This document shows positions 1 to 7,932 of a stretch of DNA of 40,387 nt, one piece after another. The notes under the pieces were generated by a model. The model was not told where the DNA came from, did not search any database, and was given only the letters and a program-made list of their open reading frames with translations. Location of the stretch: contig JAHFFY010000011.1 of NCBI GenBank assembly GCA_023247705.1, forward strand, positions 19,457 through 59,843, in the 5' to 3' direction. The first letter of the stretch is position 1. Each line of letters starts with the position of its first letter. The stretch is from Candidatus Omnitrophota bacterium (GTDB taxonomy: Bacteria; Omnitrophota; Gorgyraeia; Zapsychrales; JAHFFX01). The position numbers were made by a program, and so were the translations under genes.

Positions 1-518
1 AATCCATCAATCCCTTTCTCCTGACTGCCGACCGTGCCCACGACCGGAACGCGCAGGGTTTCCGAAAGGCGCTTGATATCAATGGTCTTTCCTTGTTTTT
101 GAGCGGTATCCAGCATATTCAAAACCATAATAATAGGAAGACCTAAATCCTGGATTTGACTGAATAAATATAAATTTCTTTCCAGATTACTCGCATCCAC
201 AACACAAACGACCAGATCGGGACGCGGGATATCGGCAATATTTCCCAACAAAACATCCCGCGCAATCTGTTCATCAGGAGAACGCACGGCTAAACTGTAT
301 GTCCCCGGCAAGTCCAGAATATTAATCACCCGGTCAGAATCAAAGATCATCCGCCCCATCTTTTTTTCGACCGTAACTCCGGGATAATTACCCACCTTTT
401 GCCTTAGCTTGGTTAAGGCATTAAAAATCGTCGTTTTCCCGGAATTGGGATTTCCAATCAACGCGACCAAGAATGGTTTATTTTCTGTAGATAATTTATT
501 GAGCGTTGTGTTTGACAT
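1..518 (-). CDS. feoB: Ferrous iron transporter FeoB, N-terminal G domain (partial, runs off window)
   Basis: The first 172 codons of FeoB, the inner-membrane Fe2+ transporter, are present. ATG is at 516-518. The G-protein domain is clear: G1 GNPNSGKTT near residue 23, the switch threonine in GVTVE, G3 DLPGTYSL, and G4 NMLD. The membrane core lies beyond the window. It is the last visible gene of the leftward run fur, feoA-like, feoA, feoB, starting 31 bp after feoA, so co-transcription with both FeoA proteins is likely. Motifs are seen directly; the transport role is family knowledge. Confidence 0.95.
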   Translation of the reverse strand, partial: MSNTTLNKLSTENKPFLVALIGNPNSGKTTIFNALTKLRQKVGNYPGVTVEKKMGRMIFDSDRVINILDLPGTYSLAVRSPDEQIARDVLLGNIADIPRPDLVVCVVDASNLERNLYLFSQIQDLGLPIIMVLNMLDTAQKQGKTIDIKRLSETLRVPVVGTVGSQEKGIDG

Positions 519-549
519 GATCTAAAAAATTGTAGCCAATAATCCATGA

Positions 550-780
550 TTATGATTCAACTTTAACAACATCCGCTTCATGACGGCGTAAAGAAAGATG
601 ATATCCTCTGATCTTGATATCAATCGGATCTCCTAAGGGGGCAAAGCGGACCATTTCGACCATACTGCCGGGTGTTAAGCCCAGCTCCAGCAAGCGATGA
701 CAAATTTCGCCGTTTCCCGCAACCTCGAGGATCCGGCCTTTTTGACCCAAAGACATTTGACTTAAAAGAATCTGGCTCAT
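550..780 (-). CDS. feoA: FeoA family ferrous iron transport accessory protein
   Basis: This 76-residue protein has the FeoA SH3-like fold pattern: a hydrophobic start, the segment LLELGLTPGSMVEMVRFAPL, then GDPIDIKIRGYHLSLRR and a closing VVKVE strand. FeoA binds the cytoplasmic part of FeoB and is needed for Fe2+ uptake. It sits directly upstream of feoB on the same strand. It is the more canonical of two FeoA-like proteins here. Confidence 0.9.
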   Translation of the reverse strand: MSQILLSQMSLGQKGRILEVAGNGEICHRLLELGLTPGSMVEMVRFAPLGDPIDIKIRGYHLSLRRHEADVVKVES

Positions 781-925
781 ATCAATTCTCTCAATGTAAC
801 TTTATTTAATTGTAAAATTTAACTTATACGTTTAATGAATATTGATTTGGAATTGAAATTAAATGCATCCTCTCTTGCTCTATCAGCGTCAATAGCCCGA
901 GATGAAAGCAGGAGACATCTGCGCA

Positions 926-1222
926 TTAAACAGTTTTAAATTTATTCTGAAACGGGAAGGGATCGATTCTTTCAACAAGAATATTTTTGGCTAGATATTT
1001 ACTTAAAGCAACTTTGGAACCACAAACATGGCAAATAAGAGATCCGCTTTGGGAAATTTTTCGAACCTCCGCAAATTCACAAAATCCCATTTCTCTTAAT
1101 CGCTGGCACATGGATGGTTCCCCCTGCAATGCTTTAATGCGAACAGGAATATTGACCGAAACATCGCACAGATTAACGGGACAAATATTGCTGTTATTAA
1201 GATGAGATTTCATTCTGTCCAT
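926..1222 (-). CDS. Second FeoA-like protein with cysteines
   Basis: This 98-residue protein carries the FeoA pattern (QRLREMGFCEFAEVRKI, then a CHVCGSKVALSKYLA segment matching the IRGYHLSLRR position of FeoA). Unlike the partner FeoA it has several cysteines: CPVNLC near the N-terminus, MCQRL, GFCEF and CHVC. They could bind metal or sense redox state; this is inference. It lies between fur and feoA and is probably co-transcribed with them. ATG codons at residues 1 and 4 are both possible starts. Confidence 0.8.
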   Translation of the reverse strand: MDRMKSHLNNSNICPVNLCDVSVNIPVRIKALQGEPSMCQRLREMGFCEFAEVRKISQSGSLICHVCGSKVALSKYLAKNILVERIDPFPFQNKFKTV

Positions 1223-1248
1223 TTTATGTCATCATCCTTAAATGATCG

Positions 1249-1737
1249 TTAGGATCTTTCTGGCTCCTGTTTAATGAAACATGTTTGGCAATAACCATTG
1301 ATGACATTCGTTCGCCATAAAACCTTGAATTTTTCTTTCTCGCAAATTTTCTTTTGAGCGTATTCTAAGTCTTTGGAACAAAATTCGATAATATTCCCGC
1401 AGCCCAAACAACGCAGGTGATCATGATCAAAACGGCCTAACATGCGTTCATAGACCACATGACCGGCGTCAGCGATAGATTCGCGCAGAAGTCCGGCATC
1501 TAAAAAATACGGGACCGATCGATAAATGGAGGTTTTGGCAATCTTGGATAAAGGATTTTTTTCCCGCAGCCTCGAAAACAAATGATCGACATTGAAATGA
1601 CCATCCACCGTACAAATCTCTTTAATAATCAACTCTCGTTCTCGCGTATACCGCATCTTTTTTTTGGAGCAATACTGACGGAAAACGCCGATCGCTTCGC
1701 TTATGTTCGATTCTTTTTCTTTAACAAGTTTATTCAT
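1249..1737 (-). CDS. fur: Fur family metalloregulator
   Basis: Fur-superfamily repressor of 162 residues from the ATG at 1735-1737; an upstream TTG start is open but would put the operator palindrome inside the gene. The N-terminal winged helix contains YTRERELIIKEI and SIYRSVPYFLDAGLL. The dimer/metal domain has FDHDHLRCLGCGNIIEF, with the usual H-x-H and CxxC, and a second Cys pair in YCQTCF, so a structural zinc site is likely. It is the first gene of the feo operon and so probably senses iron and controls itself and feoA/feoB. Zur or PerR specificity cannot be excluded from sequence alone. Confidence 0.9.
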   Translation of the reverse strand: MNKLVKEKESNISEAIGVFRQYCSKKKMRYTRERELIIKEICTVDGHFNVDHLFSRLREKNPLSKIAKTSIYRSVPYFLDAGLLRESIADAGHVVYERMLGRFDHDHLRCLGCGNIIEFCSKDLEYAQKKICEKEKFKVLWRTNVINGYCQTCFIKQEPERS

Positions 1738-1747
1738 CCATAACCCT

Positions 1748-1770
1748 TTATTGCAACTAAGATGCAATAA
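1748..1770 (-). promoter_or_regulatory. Palindromic operator before fur-feo operon
   Basis: A perfect inverted repeat TTATTGCA-N7-TGCAATAA, 11-33 bp upstream of the fur ATG, touching the predicted -10 box. Its position fits an autoregulatory Fur-type box. The sequence is not the classical E. coli Fur box, so assignment to this Fur protein is inference. Confidence 0.6.
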
Positions 1771-1798
1771 GACTACTAAAGATTCAATCTCTTGTCAA
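1770..1798 (-). promoter_or_regulatory. Promoter of fur-feo operon
   Basis: On the minus strand TTGACA (1793-1798) is followed after 17 bp by TAGTCT (1770-1775). The -35 box is perfect and the -10 box weak. The operator palindrome begins at the -10 edge, so a bound repressor would block the start site. Confidence 0.5.
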
Positions 1799-1894
1799 AT
1801 TAATTTTATGTCGGAGTTTTACGACGATCAAACTCGATGGGAAAAAATTCATATCAAAACCAATGAAGGAAACCAAAAGAAAAAGACCGTCGAT

Positions 1895-2647
1895 TCATCT
1901 CTTTAATTTTTCAAACGTAACTTTATTATTCTTATAATCAATCTTAAAATTAAAATTAGCCAAAAAGGACATCCCCAAGAGCCCATCACAAACACTTTTT
2001 TCCGGGCCCAGTATATCTTGTAAAAAAACCGCGGCAGGGACATCGTTCATCTCTACGCTCTGAATTTTAATACTTTTGAGAGTGATCGGGACAGCTTCGA
2101 CCTGTCCGTTAAATCCTCGGATCTTTATTCTGTCAGATGATTTAGAGATCTTAATTCCTAGTTTGGCTGCCTTTTCTTCCGATAAATAAACTAGGGGAGC
2201 ACCCGTATCAAGAATGAAGGTCATTTTACTTTTACCGTTAACGTTGGCGTCAACGTATATTCGACCTGGAGCACCATATACTTTAACCGTTTTAGTTTGC
2301 TCTTCTGATGGTTGGGATTGCTGCTGCGAATTTGAAGATTGATTCTGCGTCTGAGGCTCTTTTACGTTCCATTTTGATTTGATTTGTGCAATTTCGGCGG
2401 GGCCAGAACGCTGGACATGATCAATCTGTGCTTTCTCAAATTTAGCCTTTCCAAACCCTAAATCCAATTCCACGAAATCCGGAGTTTCTTTTTTTACGAT
2501 TCCTTCAAGTTTTCTTCCATCTTTAAAAAAAATTATATCCGCCCGCAAAGATGACGAAAAGATAGAAATAAATGCTCCTAGTCCCAAGAGCATCGCAAAA
2601 AAAATTTTATAATTTGCACTTACCTGGATTATTTTATTAAAAATCAT
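1895..2647 (-). CDS. Secreted retropepsin-like aspartic protease with N-terminal KDGR domain
   Basis: This 250-residue protein has a signal anchor/peptide (about residues 12-36, ending near LRAD), a domain of about 45 residues beginning IIFFKDGRKLEG, a Gln/Ser-rich linker, and a C-terminal clan-AA aspartyl protease half. The catalytic motif FILDTGAPLVYLS and the later GLLGMSFLANF strand are typical of bacterial single-domain retropepsins, which work as dimers. AAGGAG lies 6 nt before the ATG. The KDGR domain is shared with the next gene upstream and with the protein at 16694-17416. It is probably exported; the substrate is unknown. Confidence 0.8.
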   Translation of the reverse strand: MIFNKIIQVSANYKIFFAMLLGLGAFISIFSSSLRADIIFFKDGRKLEGIVKKETPDFVELDLGFGKAKFEKAQIDHVQRSGPAEIAQIKSKWNVKEPQTQNQSSNSQQQSQPSEEQTKTVKVYGAPGRIYVDANVNGKSKMTFILDTGAPLVYLSEEKAAKLGIKISKSSDRIKIRGFNGQVEAVPITLKSIKIQSVEMNDVPAAVFLQDILGPEKSVCDGLLGMSFLANFNFKIDYKNNKVTFEKLKR

Positions 2648-2656
2648 AGCTCCTTT

Positions 2657-3199
2657 TCAATACCCATTTTGTGGTGATGGGGGTACATACTCTTGCGGAG
2701 GCGGCTTGGGGGAATTCTCTCCATTTTCATAAGATGATTTAACTTTTTGTACTTTAATCTGCGCACTCCGCGATGATTTTCGTTTTTGAATAATCGTATC
2801 CAGTGTTTTTACTGTTTTTTTATTCTGATCCATTTGAGATTGTGCTGGTGTTTGCTCTCTTTTCTGTTCCAGGGTGGACCATTGTTTCTTCATCTTCGCA
2901 TTGTTCTCTGCTGAGGCATAGCCGATATGGTCTATCTGTTCTTTCTGGAATTTGGCCTTTCCTCTTCCCAAATCCAACTCAACATAATCCGAATTTTCCT
3001 TTTTGATAATCCCATCCAATGTTCGTCCATCTTTAAAGAAAATGGTGTCGGCATTGAGTATTGGCGGAAGCATAAATAAAAATACGCCTATCAAAATACC
3101 CAATCTCCCTTGGACTCCAACAGAACGGACAGAGCCTTGAAAATTAGGAGAAAAAAGTTGAATAATCCATCGCGATTGAAACATATTTAATAAAAACAT
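2657..3199 (-). CDS. Secreted KDGR-domain protein, protease-less paralogue
   Basis: A 180-residue protein with a hydrophobic export segment (LGILIGVFLFMLPPILNA) followed by DTIFFKDGRTLDGIIKKE and VELDLGRGKAKFQKEQID, nearly the same as the N-terminal domain of the neighbouring retropepsin-like protein. The C-terminus is a basic, Ser/Pro-rich tail ending PPPQEYVPPSPQ instead of a protease. ATG at 3197-3199 was preferred over the TTG one codon earlier; AAGGTG at the pgi stop codon may serve as ribosome site. It probably arose by tandem duplication of the domain; the function is unknown. Confidence 0.7.
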   Translation of the reverse strand: MFLLNMFQSRWIIQLFSPNFQGSVRSVGVQGRLGILIGVFLFMLPPILNADTIFFKDGRTLDGIIKKENSDYVELDLGRGKAKFQKEQIDHIGYASAENNAKMKKQWSTLEQKREQTPAQSQMDQNKKTVKTLDTIIQKRKSSRSAQIKVQKVKSSYENGENSPKPPPQEYVPPSPQNGY

Positions 3200-3206
3200 C
3201 AATCTG

Positions 3207-4481
3207 TTACACCTTCCCTAATAAACGGAACATTTTTGTTTTATACGCTTCCACCCCGGGCTGATCAAAAGGATTAACGCCTAATAAATACCCGGATATA
3301 GCCACCGTCTTTTCATAAAAATAGTAAAGCTGCCCCAGATGAAACGCGTCGGCTTTGCATAAAGTAATGCTCATGTTGGGAACGCCTCCCTCGAAATGCG
3401 CCATGGCAGTTGCCAGATAAGCCTGTTTGTTGACAAAATCCAGATCTTTGCCGGCCACGCAATTAAAACCGTCGAGATCTTCGTCTTCTTTGGGAATAAT
3501 CAACGGATGCGCGGTCTGATCAATCATGAGAAAGGTTTCAAAAATATTGCGCATCCCATCCTGCATCAATTGCCCCATCGAGTGAAGATCCGTTGAAAAA
3601 ATCAATGACGCAGGGAAAATCCCCTTTCCGTCTTTCCCTTCACTTTCGCCAAAGAGCTGCTTCCACCATTCCGCCACATAAAACATATTAGGATAAAACG
3701 AGGACAAAACCTCAATTATTTTTCCTTTTTTATAAAGCAAATACCGGTTAGCCGCGTAGCGATACGCCATATTTTGCTCCAGATCAAGTTTAGCATATTC
3801 GGATTGTCCTTTATGAGCACCTTCGATCAACCCCTGAATATCCACCCCCGCAATCGCTAGCGGCACCAATCCCACCGGCGTTAGAACCGAGAACCGTCCT
3901 CCGACATCATCGGGGATCACAAACGTCCGATAGCCTTCTTTGTCGATGATCTTTTGTAACGCACCCTTTTTCTCATCGGTGACGCAGATAATCCTTTTTT
4001 TTAATTCCTGATCTTTATATTTTGTTTTCAAAAATTGTTTTATCACCCGAAAAGCGATGGCCGGTTCGGTCGTCGTTCCCGATTTTGAAATCACCACCAC
4101 CGTGACTCGTTTGGTCTTAAGCTTTTCCAAAAGATTATACAAATCATCGGAACTCATCTGATGCCCGGCGTAATAAATAGGCAGCCGGCTTTTTCCTCCG
4201 AGGTATTCGATCGTTGAACGGATCCCTAAATAAGACCCCCCGATCCCGATACTGATCAAAGCGTCCGAATTCTTTCGTACCTCTTCGCCCAAGGCATTCA
4301 ATTCCTGGATAAAATGATCCGTCACCTTGGACGGAAGATCCATCCAACCTAAAAATTCTTTTCCCTGGCCGGATTTTTTTTCTAAACTTAAATGCGCCGC
4401 TTTGATTTGGGGCAAGATCGCATCCCGTTCTTTCTTCTCAACAAAACCTTTCAGATGATCGGTATTCAAAATAATACTCAT
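3207..4481 (-). CDS. pgi: Glucose-6-phosphate isomerase
   Basis: This 424-residue enzyme interconverts glucose-6-phosphate and fructose-6-phosphate in the cytoplasm. Visible family signatures are SIGIGGSYLGIRS near residue 77, VISKSGTTTEPA, GGRFSVLTPVGLVPLA near residue 195, the GQLMQDGMRNIFET segment, and the C-terminal YKTKMFRLLG lysine region. The length matches the short bacterial (Bacillus-like) class. AAAGG sits about 10 nt before the ATG. The downstream secreted gene begins 8 bp after its stop, so the two may share a transcript. Confidence 0.96.
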   Translation of the reverse strand: MSIILNTDHLKGFVEKKERDAILPQIKAAHLSLEKKSGQGKEFLGWMDLPSKVTDHFIQELNALGEEVRKNSDALISIGIGGSYLGIRSTIEYLGGKSRLPIYYAGHQMSSDDLYNLLEKLKTKRVTVVVISKSGTTTEPAIAFRVIKQFLKTKYKDQELKKRIICVTDEKKGALQKIIDKEGYRTFVIPDDVGGRFSVLTPVGLVPLAIAGVDIQGLIEGAHKGQSEYAKLDLEQNMAYRYAANRYLLYKKGKIIEVLSSFYPNMFYVAEWWKQLFGESEGKDGKGIFPASLIFSTDLHSMGQLMQDGMRNIFETFLMIDQTAHPLIIPKEDEDLDGFNCVAGKDLDFVNKQAYLATAMAHFEGGVPNMSITLCKADAFHLGQLYYFYEKTVAISGYLLGVNPFDQPGVEAYKTKMFRLLGKV

Positions 4482-4530
4482 GGGCTGGACCTTTCTTTAT
4501 ATTTTTTGTAGGGTAAAAATGTTTACGACA

Positions 4531-5460
4531 TCAACCGTTATCGTGTGAAAGTTTGCGAAACGGTACAAACGTTTGATCAAACTGGATGGGGCGCTTGTTC
4601 GGACTGACCCGGCAGGCCTCGCTGCAGCAGCCTTCCATCGCGACGGCGGCCTCCTTGGAACAGATAAAAAGACGGTTGCAAACAACATTCGCACAATTGA
4701 TGTAAGTGTCGCAGGGAACACCGGAGATCGCGCAGCGGGCAATCGGTTCGGTTTCTTTGGGATTCACCGGGATCGTCATGCGGTCATCGAAGACAAAACA
4801 TTTTCCTTTGAAGTGCGCGCCGTTTTCTTTCTGGGCGTAGTTGATAATCCCACCTTTGAGTTGATAGACGTTCTTGAATCCCTTTTGTTTCATCAGGGAA
4901 GAAAACTTCTCGCAGCGGATGCCGCCCGTGCAGTACATCAGGACTTTTTGGTTCCGGTCGAGATTGGATTGCTCGAGCCATTGCGGGAAATTGAAAAAAT
5001 GCGTGACGGGCGGAATCATGGCCCCTTCGAAATGACCGACCGTGCTTTCATATTGGTTACGCACGTCCAAAAGCAGATAATTCCGTTCGGATTCCATGGC
5101 CCGGCGCCATTCGCGCGGCTCCAGGAATGTTCCGGTTTCCTGTTGAGGGCCCATTTGAAAAAAAGATTTCTTCAACGAAACGATCTCCGGACGGATCTTC
5201 ACCCGTAGTTGATAAAAAGGAACAGTGTCGCAGGTTTCTTCCTTAAACTCCGTGTCGGCGAAACCATCGCAGGAGCGAAGAAAAGTCTGATAAGCCGCAA
5301 TTTGTTTAGGCGTCCCGCAGACACTGCCGTTGATCCCTTCGGGGGCAATATAAATCCGGCCTTTCAGTCTGAGCGCGGTACAACGCGATTTATGTTGAGA
5401 CCAAAAAGAATGGAGATCGTTAATTGGGAAAAATTTATAGTAGTGAATGAGTTGGTACAT
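4531..5460 (-). CDS. trhO: tRNA uridine(34) hydroxylase, rhodanese type
   Basis: A 309-residue YceA/TrhO family protein. The N-terminal ferredoxin-like domain contains GRIYIAPEGINGSVCG; the rhodanese domain contains LLLDVRNQYESTVGHF and the active loop YCTGGIRCEKFS; the C-terminal Cys-rich region has CAISGVPCDTY, CANVVCNRLFICS and GCCSEACR, as in the family. TrhO makes 5-hydroxyuridine at position 34 of several tRNAs using O2. It lies next to mnmA, another U34 modifier, on the same strand. Confidence 0.92.
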   Translation of the reverse strand: MYQLIHYYKFFPINDLHSFWSQHKSRCTALRLKGRIYIAPEGINGSVCGTPKQIAAYQTFLRSCDGFADTEFKEETCDTVPFYQLRVKIRPEIVSLKKSFFQMGPQQETGTFLEPREWRRAMESERNYLLLDVRNQYESTVGHFEGAMIPPVTHFFNFPQWLEQSNLDRNQKVLMYCTGGIRCEKFSSLMKQKGFKNVYQLKGGIINYAQKENGAHFKGKCFVFDDRMTIPVNPKETEPIARCAISGVPCDTYINCANVVCNRLFICSKEAAVAMEGCCSEACRVSPNKRPIQFDQTFVPFRKLSHDNG

Positions 5461-5487
5461 GTTTCAAGTCAAAACTCGATTTGGGTC

Positions 5488-5518
5488 TCCAGTACCCCAG
5501 TCCCCAGTGACCCCAGTC
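5488..5518. repeat. Dispersed CCAGT-type intergenic repeat, copy 1
   Basis: CCAGTACCCCAGTCCCCAGT followed by GACCCCAGT, just upstream of the trhO start. Related copies lie upstream of birA and of the glycosyltransferase at 38161, and inverted copies follow the nifS-type and bioC stops. Confidence 0.55.
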
Positions 5519-5570
5519 TAAATGTTTTTAATGATCATTTGAAGAGGGGTCGCTCGCGGGCGGTGGTGAC

Positions 5571-5625
5571 GCGTGGGGCGGGTTGGGCCCGGTCGTTAAA
5601 GTTCAAAGCCCAACCCGCCCCACGC
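5571..5625 (-). terminator. GC-rich hairpin after mnmA
   Basis: Perfect 18-bp arms (5571-5588 and 5608-5625, GCGTGGGGCGGGTTGGGC) around a 19-nt loop, starting 8 bp after the mnmA stop codon. No clear T-run follows, so it may be a transcript-stabilising or attenuating hairpin or a dispersed repeat and not a simple terminator. Confidence 0.5.
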
Positions 5626-5633
5626 CCCGCGCC

Positions 5634-6770
5634 TCAACCGCTGCCAATGTTTTCCCTAATAATCTCCTCGACCGAACACGCCACGGCCTGCTCAATAATG
5701 CCTCCGGCCAAAACCACATCATCATGGTACAAGACCAGCGACTGCCCCGGGGTCACGGACTTAACCGGCTCAACAAAATCGACCCGGGCCAAATTATTAT
5801 CCAAAGACGTGATCCACGCGTCAACTTCCTTACTGTTATAACGAATCCGCGCCTTGACCTCCAAATCCTGATAAGGGCCATCGAGGCTGACGTAATTCAT
5901 TTGAGAAGCGATCAACCCCTTGGAATACAACCGCGCCAGATTTCCGATGTGAATGGTATTGGTGTTCTTGTCGATCTTGTAAACATAAACCGGATACCCC
6001 AGCGCCAGTCCCAGTTTATCCCGTTGGCCGATCGTGTAATTAATAATACCCCTGTGTTCTCCGACAACCTTTCCGTTCTCATCGACAAAAGGCCCCGGGA
6101 CCATAATATCTTTTCCCAAACGCTCTTCGATAAATTTCTTGTAACCGGTCGAAGGCACAAAACAGATGTCCTGACTCTCGAGCTTGTCGGCGGTATTGAG
6201 TTTGTACTTGCGCGCCAGTTCACGCACCTGCGTTTTGGTCAAATCGCCGATGGGCATCCACACATGCGGCAATGTGTCCTTCTTCATGCTGTAAAGAAAG
6301 TAAGACTGGTCCTTCAGCGGATCGTCGCCCTTCTTCAATTCAAATCGCTGCGCCGTTTCGTTGTAATGGACCTTGGCGTAATGCCCGGTCGCCAAAACAT
6401 CCGCGCCCAGCGATCGCACCTTGTCATACAACGACCCGAACTTCAGATGCTGGTTGCACTGCACGCACGGATTCGGCGTGCGGCCGTTCAAATATTCATC
6501 GGTAAAATTATCGATAATTTTTTCGTTAATGTCCTTGGCAAAATTAAACACATAATGCGGAATGTCCAAAATCTGCGCCGCGCGCTGCGCATCCTGGATC
6601 CCATCAATGCCACAGCAGGACGGCTTGCTGCTGTTGGGGTGCGTGATATTAAAACACATCGTGACCCCCACGACATCATAGCCCTGTTCTTTCATCAGAC
6701 CAGCGACCACGGATGAATCCACCCCGCCGCTCATGGCGACGAAAATTTTATTTTTATTTTGTTTAATCAT
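5634..6770 (-). CDS. mnmA: tRNA-specific 2-thiouridylase MnmA
   Basis: This 378-residue enzyme installs sulfur on U34 of tRNA Lys, Glu and Gln. The PP-loop AMSGGVDSSVVAGLM is at residues 12-26; the catalytic cysteines lie in NPCVQCNQHLKFG and ESQDICFVP; GHYAKV and the GQRDKLGLALG segment are standard. The sulfur donor is a cysteine desulfurase, of which one lies in this window at 14095-15243. A long open frame on the opposite strand is only its shadow. Confidence 0.96.
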   Translation of the reverse strand: MIKQNKNKIFVAMSGGVDSSVVAGLMKEQGYDVVGVTMCFNITHPNSSKPSCCGIDGIQDAQRAAQILDIPHYVFNFAKDINEKIIDNFTDEYLNGRTPNPCVQCNQHLKFGSLYDKVRSLGADVLATGHYAKVHYNETAQRFELKKGDDPLKDQSYFLYSMKKDTLPHVWMPIGDLTKTQVRELARKYKLNTADKLESQDICFVPSTGYKKFIEERLGKDIMVPGPFVDENGKVVGEHRGIINYTIGQRDKLGLALGYPVYVYKIDKNTNTIHIGNLARLYSKGLIASQMNYVSLDGPYQDLEVKARIRYNSKEVDAWITSLDNNLARVDFVEPVKSVTPGQSLVLYHDDVVLAGGIIEQAVACSVEEIIRENIGSG

Positions 6771-6906
6771 ATTTGATGCCCTTAAAATTACTGATCTTTT
6801 GTATGTTTTCAGATTGAGTGGCTAACGCCATCACCTTATTGGAAAAAGTGATTTCTTTGAAAATTCCAGGATTCGATTACAGTGGACTGAATTGAACATC
6901 CTTTTC

Positions 6907-7404
6907 TTAATTCTTTAAATTGAGGATATTTTCATCTAGAAGATCCTTATCTGCTTTTTCTAAAAAAAGATTGAGAATATTTTTTACTTCATTTTTAATA
7001 CATAAAAATTGCCAAACCTTTTGATCTTTCGATATCAATAAACGCTTATAACTTAAGTGCGCAGCTTCTTTGTTAATTCTGAGACGACTTTCCTTTAATA
7101 TTTTACTTCTCTTCGGTCTTATAGATTTCCAGTACGATTTATCTTTGAAATAATCTACGGCAATGGCGTCCTCATCTTTATCTTGAACATCGTAAAGAAA
7201 ATCCAGAATCACCCTTAAATGAAGAACAAAAGACTCTAACAAAGCATTTCTTATACACATATTCATTTCCTGATTCTCTCCTGAAAAATATTTCCTCTGT
7301 TGCAAAATATCACACACTCCGTAAAACATACGAATTTCGTACAAAAGATGTTCTTTGGAAAAGGCTTTCAAATTTGATGGAGAAGGTTTTTGTTTAGTTT
7401 GCAT
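6907..7404 (-). CDS. Helical protein of unknown function (possibly HEPN-like)
   Basis: This 165-residue, Lys-rich, mostly alpha-helical protein has no signal peptide. It contains ALLESFVLHLRVILDFLY and INKEAAHLSYKR, conserved-looking helices with the Arg/His spacing seen in some HEPN-type proteins; that link is a weak inference. It lies 14 bp downstream of hicA on the same strand, so it may belong to the same accessory cluster. It is more AT-rich than its neighbours, which suggests acquisition. I do not recognise the family with certainty. Confidence 0.6.
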   Translation of the reverse strand: MQTKQKPSPSNLKAFSKEHLLYEIRMFYGVCDILQQRKYFSGENQEMNMCIRNALLESFVLHLRVILDFLYDVQDKDEDAIAVDYFKDKSYWKSIRPKRSKILKESRLRINKEAAHLSYKRLLISKDQKVWQFLCIKNEVKNILNLFLEKADKDLLDENILNLKN

Positions 7405-7417
7405 ATTGTAAATTCGT

Positions 7418-7642
7418 TTATACCTCTAAGAATTCTCTCACCGAAACACCCGCCTGTTTCAATATCGCCCGTAACGTCCCCTGCGGCATATCACCGGGAT
7501 GATTGGGGATGGTTGTCCGTTTACCGGTGGCCGGATGCCACCAGATTTCATGGCTTCCTGCGGCCTGACGGTCAAACTCAAAACCTAATCTGCGTAATTT
7601 TTGAATAATTTTCCGGTAGGAAAAACCAGCAAGACCAACCAT
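7418..7642 (-). CDS. hicA: HicA family mRNA interferase toxin
   Basis: A 74-residue double-stranded-RNA-binding-fold toxin: YRKIIQKLRRLGFEFDRQAAGSHEIW is typical, with the catalytic His in GSHEIWWHP, then TTIPNHPGDMPQGTLRAILK. HicA cleaves mRNA and is neutralised by HicB. Its ATG shares one base with the hicB stop (TAATG), so the two are translationally coupled, with the antitoxin first. Confidence 0.9.
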   Translation of the reverse strand: MVGLAGFSYRKIIQKLRRLGFEFDRQAAGSHEIWWHPATGKRTTIPNHPGDMPQGTLRAILKQAGVSVREFLEV

Positions 7643-7887
7643 TACGAAACTCCGACCGCCAGTGGGATATCGATTGATTTAATGACTTTGTTTTTAATTT
7701 TGGCGGGAAGCTTGCCTTCATGCTGGAGATAAGATTCAATGAGTTTCTTGGCCACATCCCGGGCGATTTCTAACGTTTCATTAATCGTGCGCCCTTGAGC
7801 GACTAACCCTGGAAGATCATGACTTGTGGCCAAATAATAGCCTTCCGGTAATTTCTCCAGATGGACAGAAAAAACAATCTCATTCAT
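7642..7887 (-). CDS. hicB: HicB family antitoxin
   Basis: An 81-residue protein with the partial RNase H-like HicB fold: FSVHLEKLPEGYYLATSHDL, then PGLVAQGRTINETLEIARD. It lacks the C-terminal DNA-binding domain of long HicB proteins, so autoregulation may depend on another factor. It directly precedes hicA in the same transcript. Confidence 0.88.
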   Translation of the reverse strand: MNEIVFSVHLEKLPEGYYLATSHDLPGLVAQGRTINETLEIARDVAKKLIESYLQHEGKLPAKIKNKVIKSIDIPLAVGVS

Positions 7888-7932
7888 CTCTTCACCTCAC
7901 GGAAAAAGTATAACACTACCCACAAAACTTTC

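Noticed and set aside
4573-5208. A 211-codon plus-strand frame opposite trhO
   Set aside because: Shadow of a well-supported gene; no domain.
5583-6716. A 377-codon open frame on the plus strand opposite mnmA
   Set aside because: mnmA on the other strand has every family motif; the plus frame has no recognisable domain or ribosome site and is a codon-use shadow.
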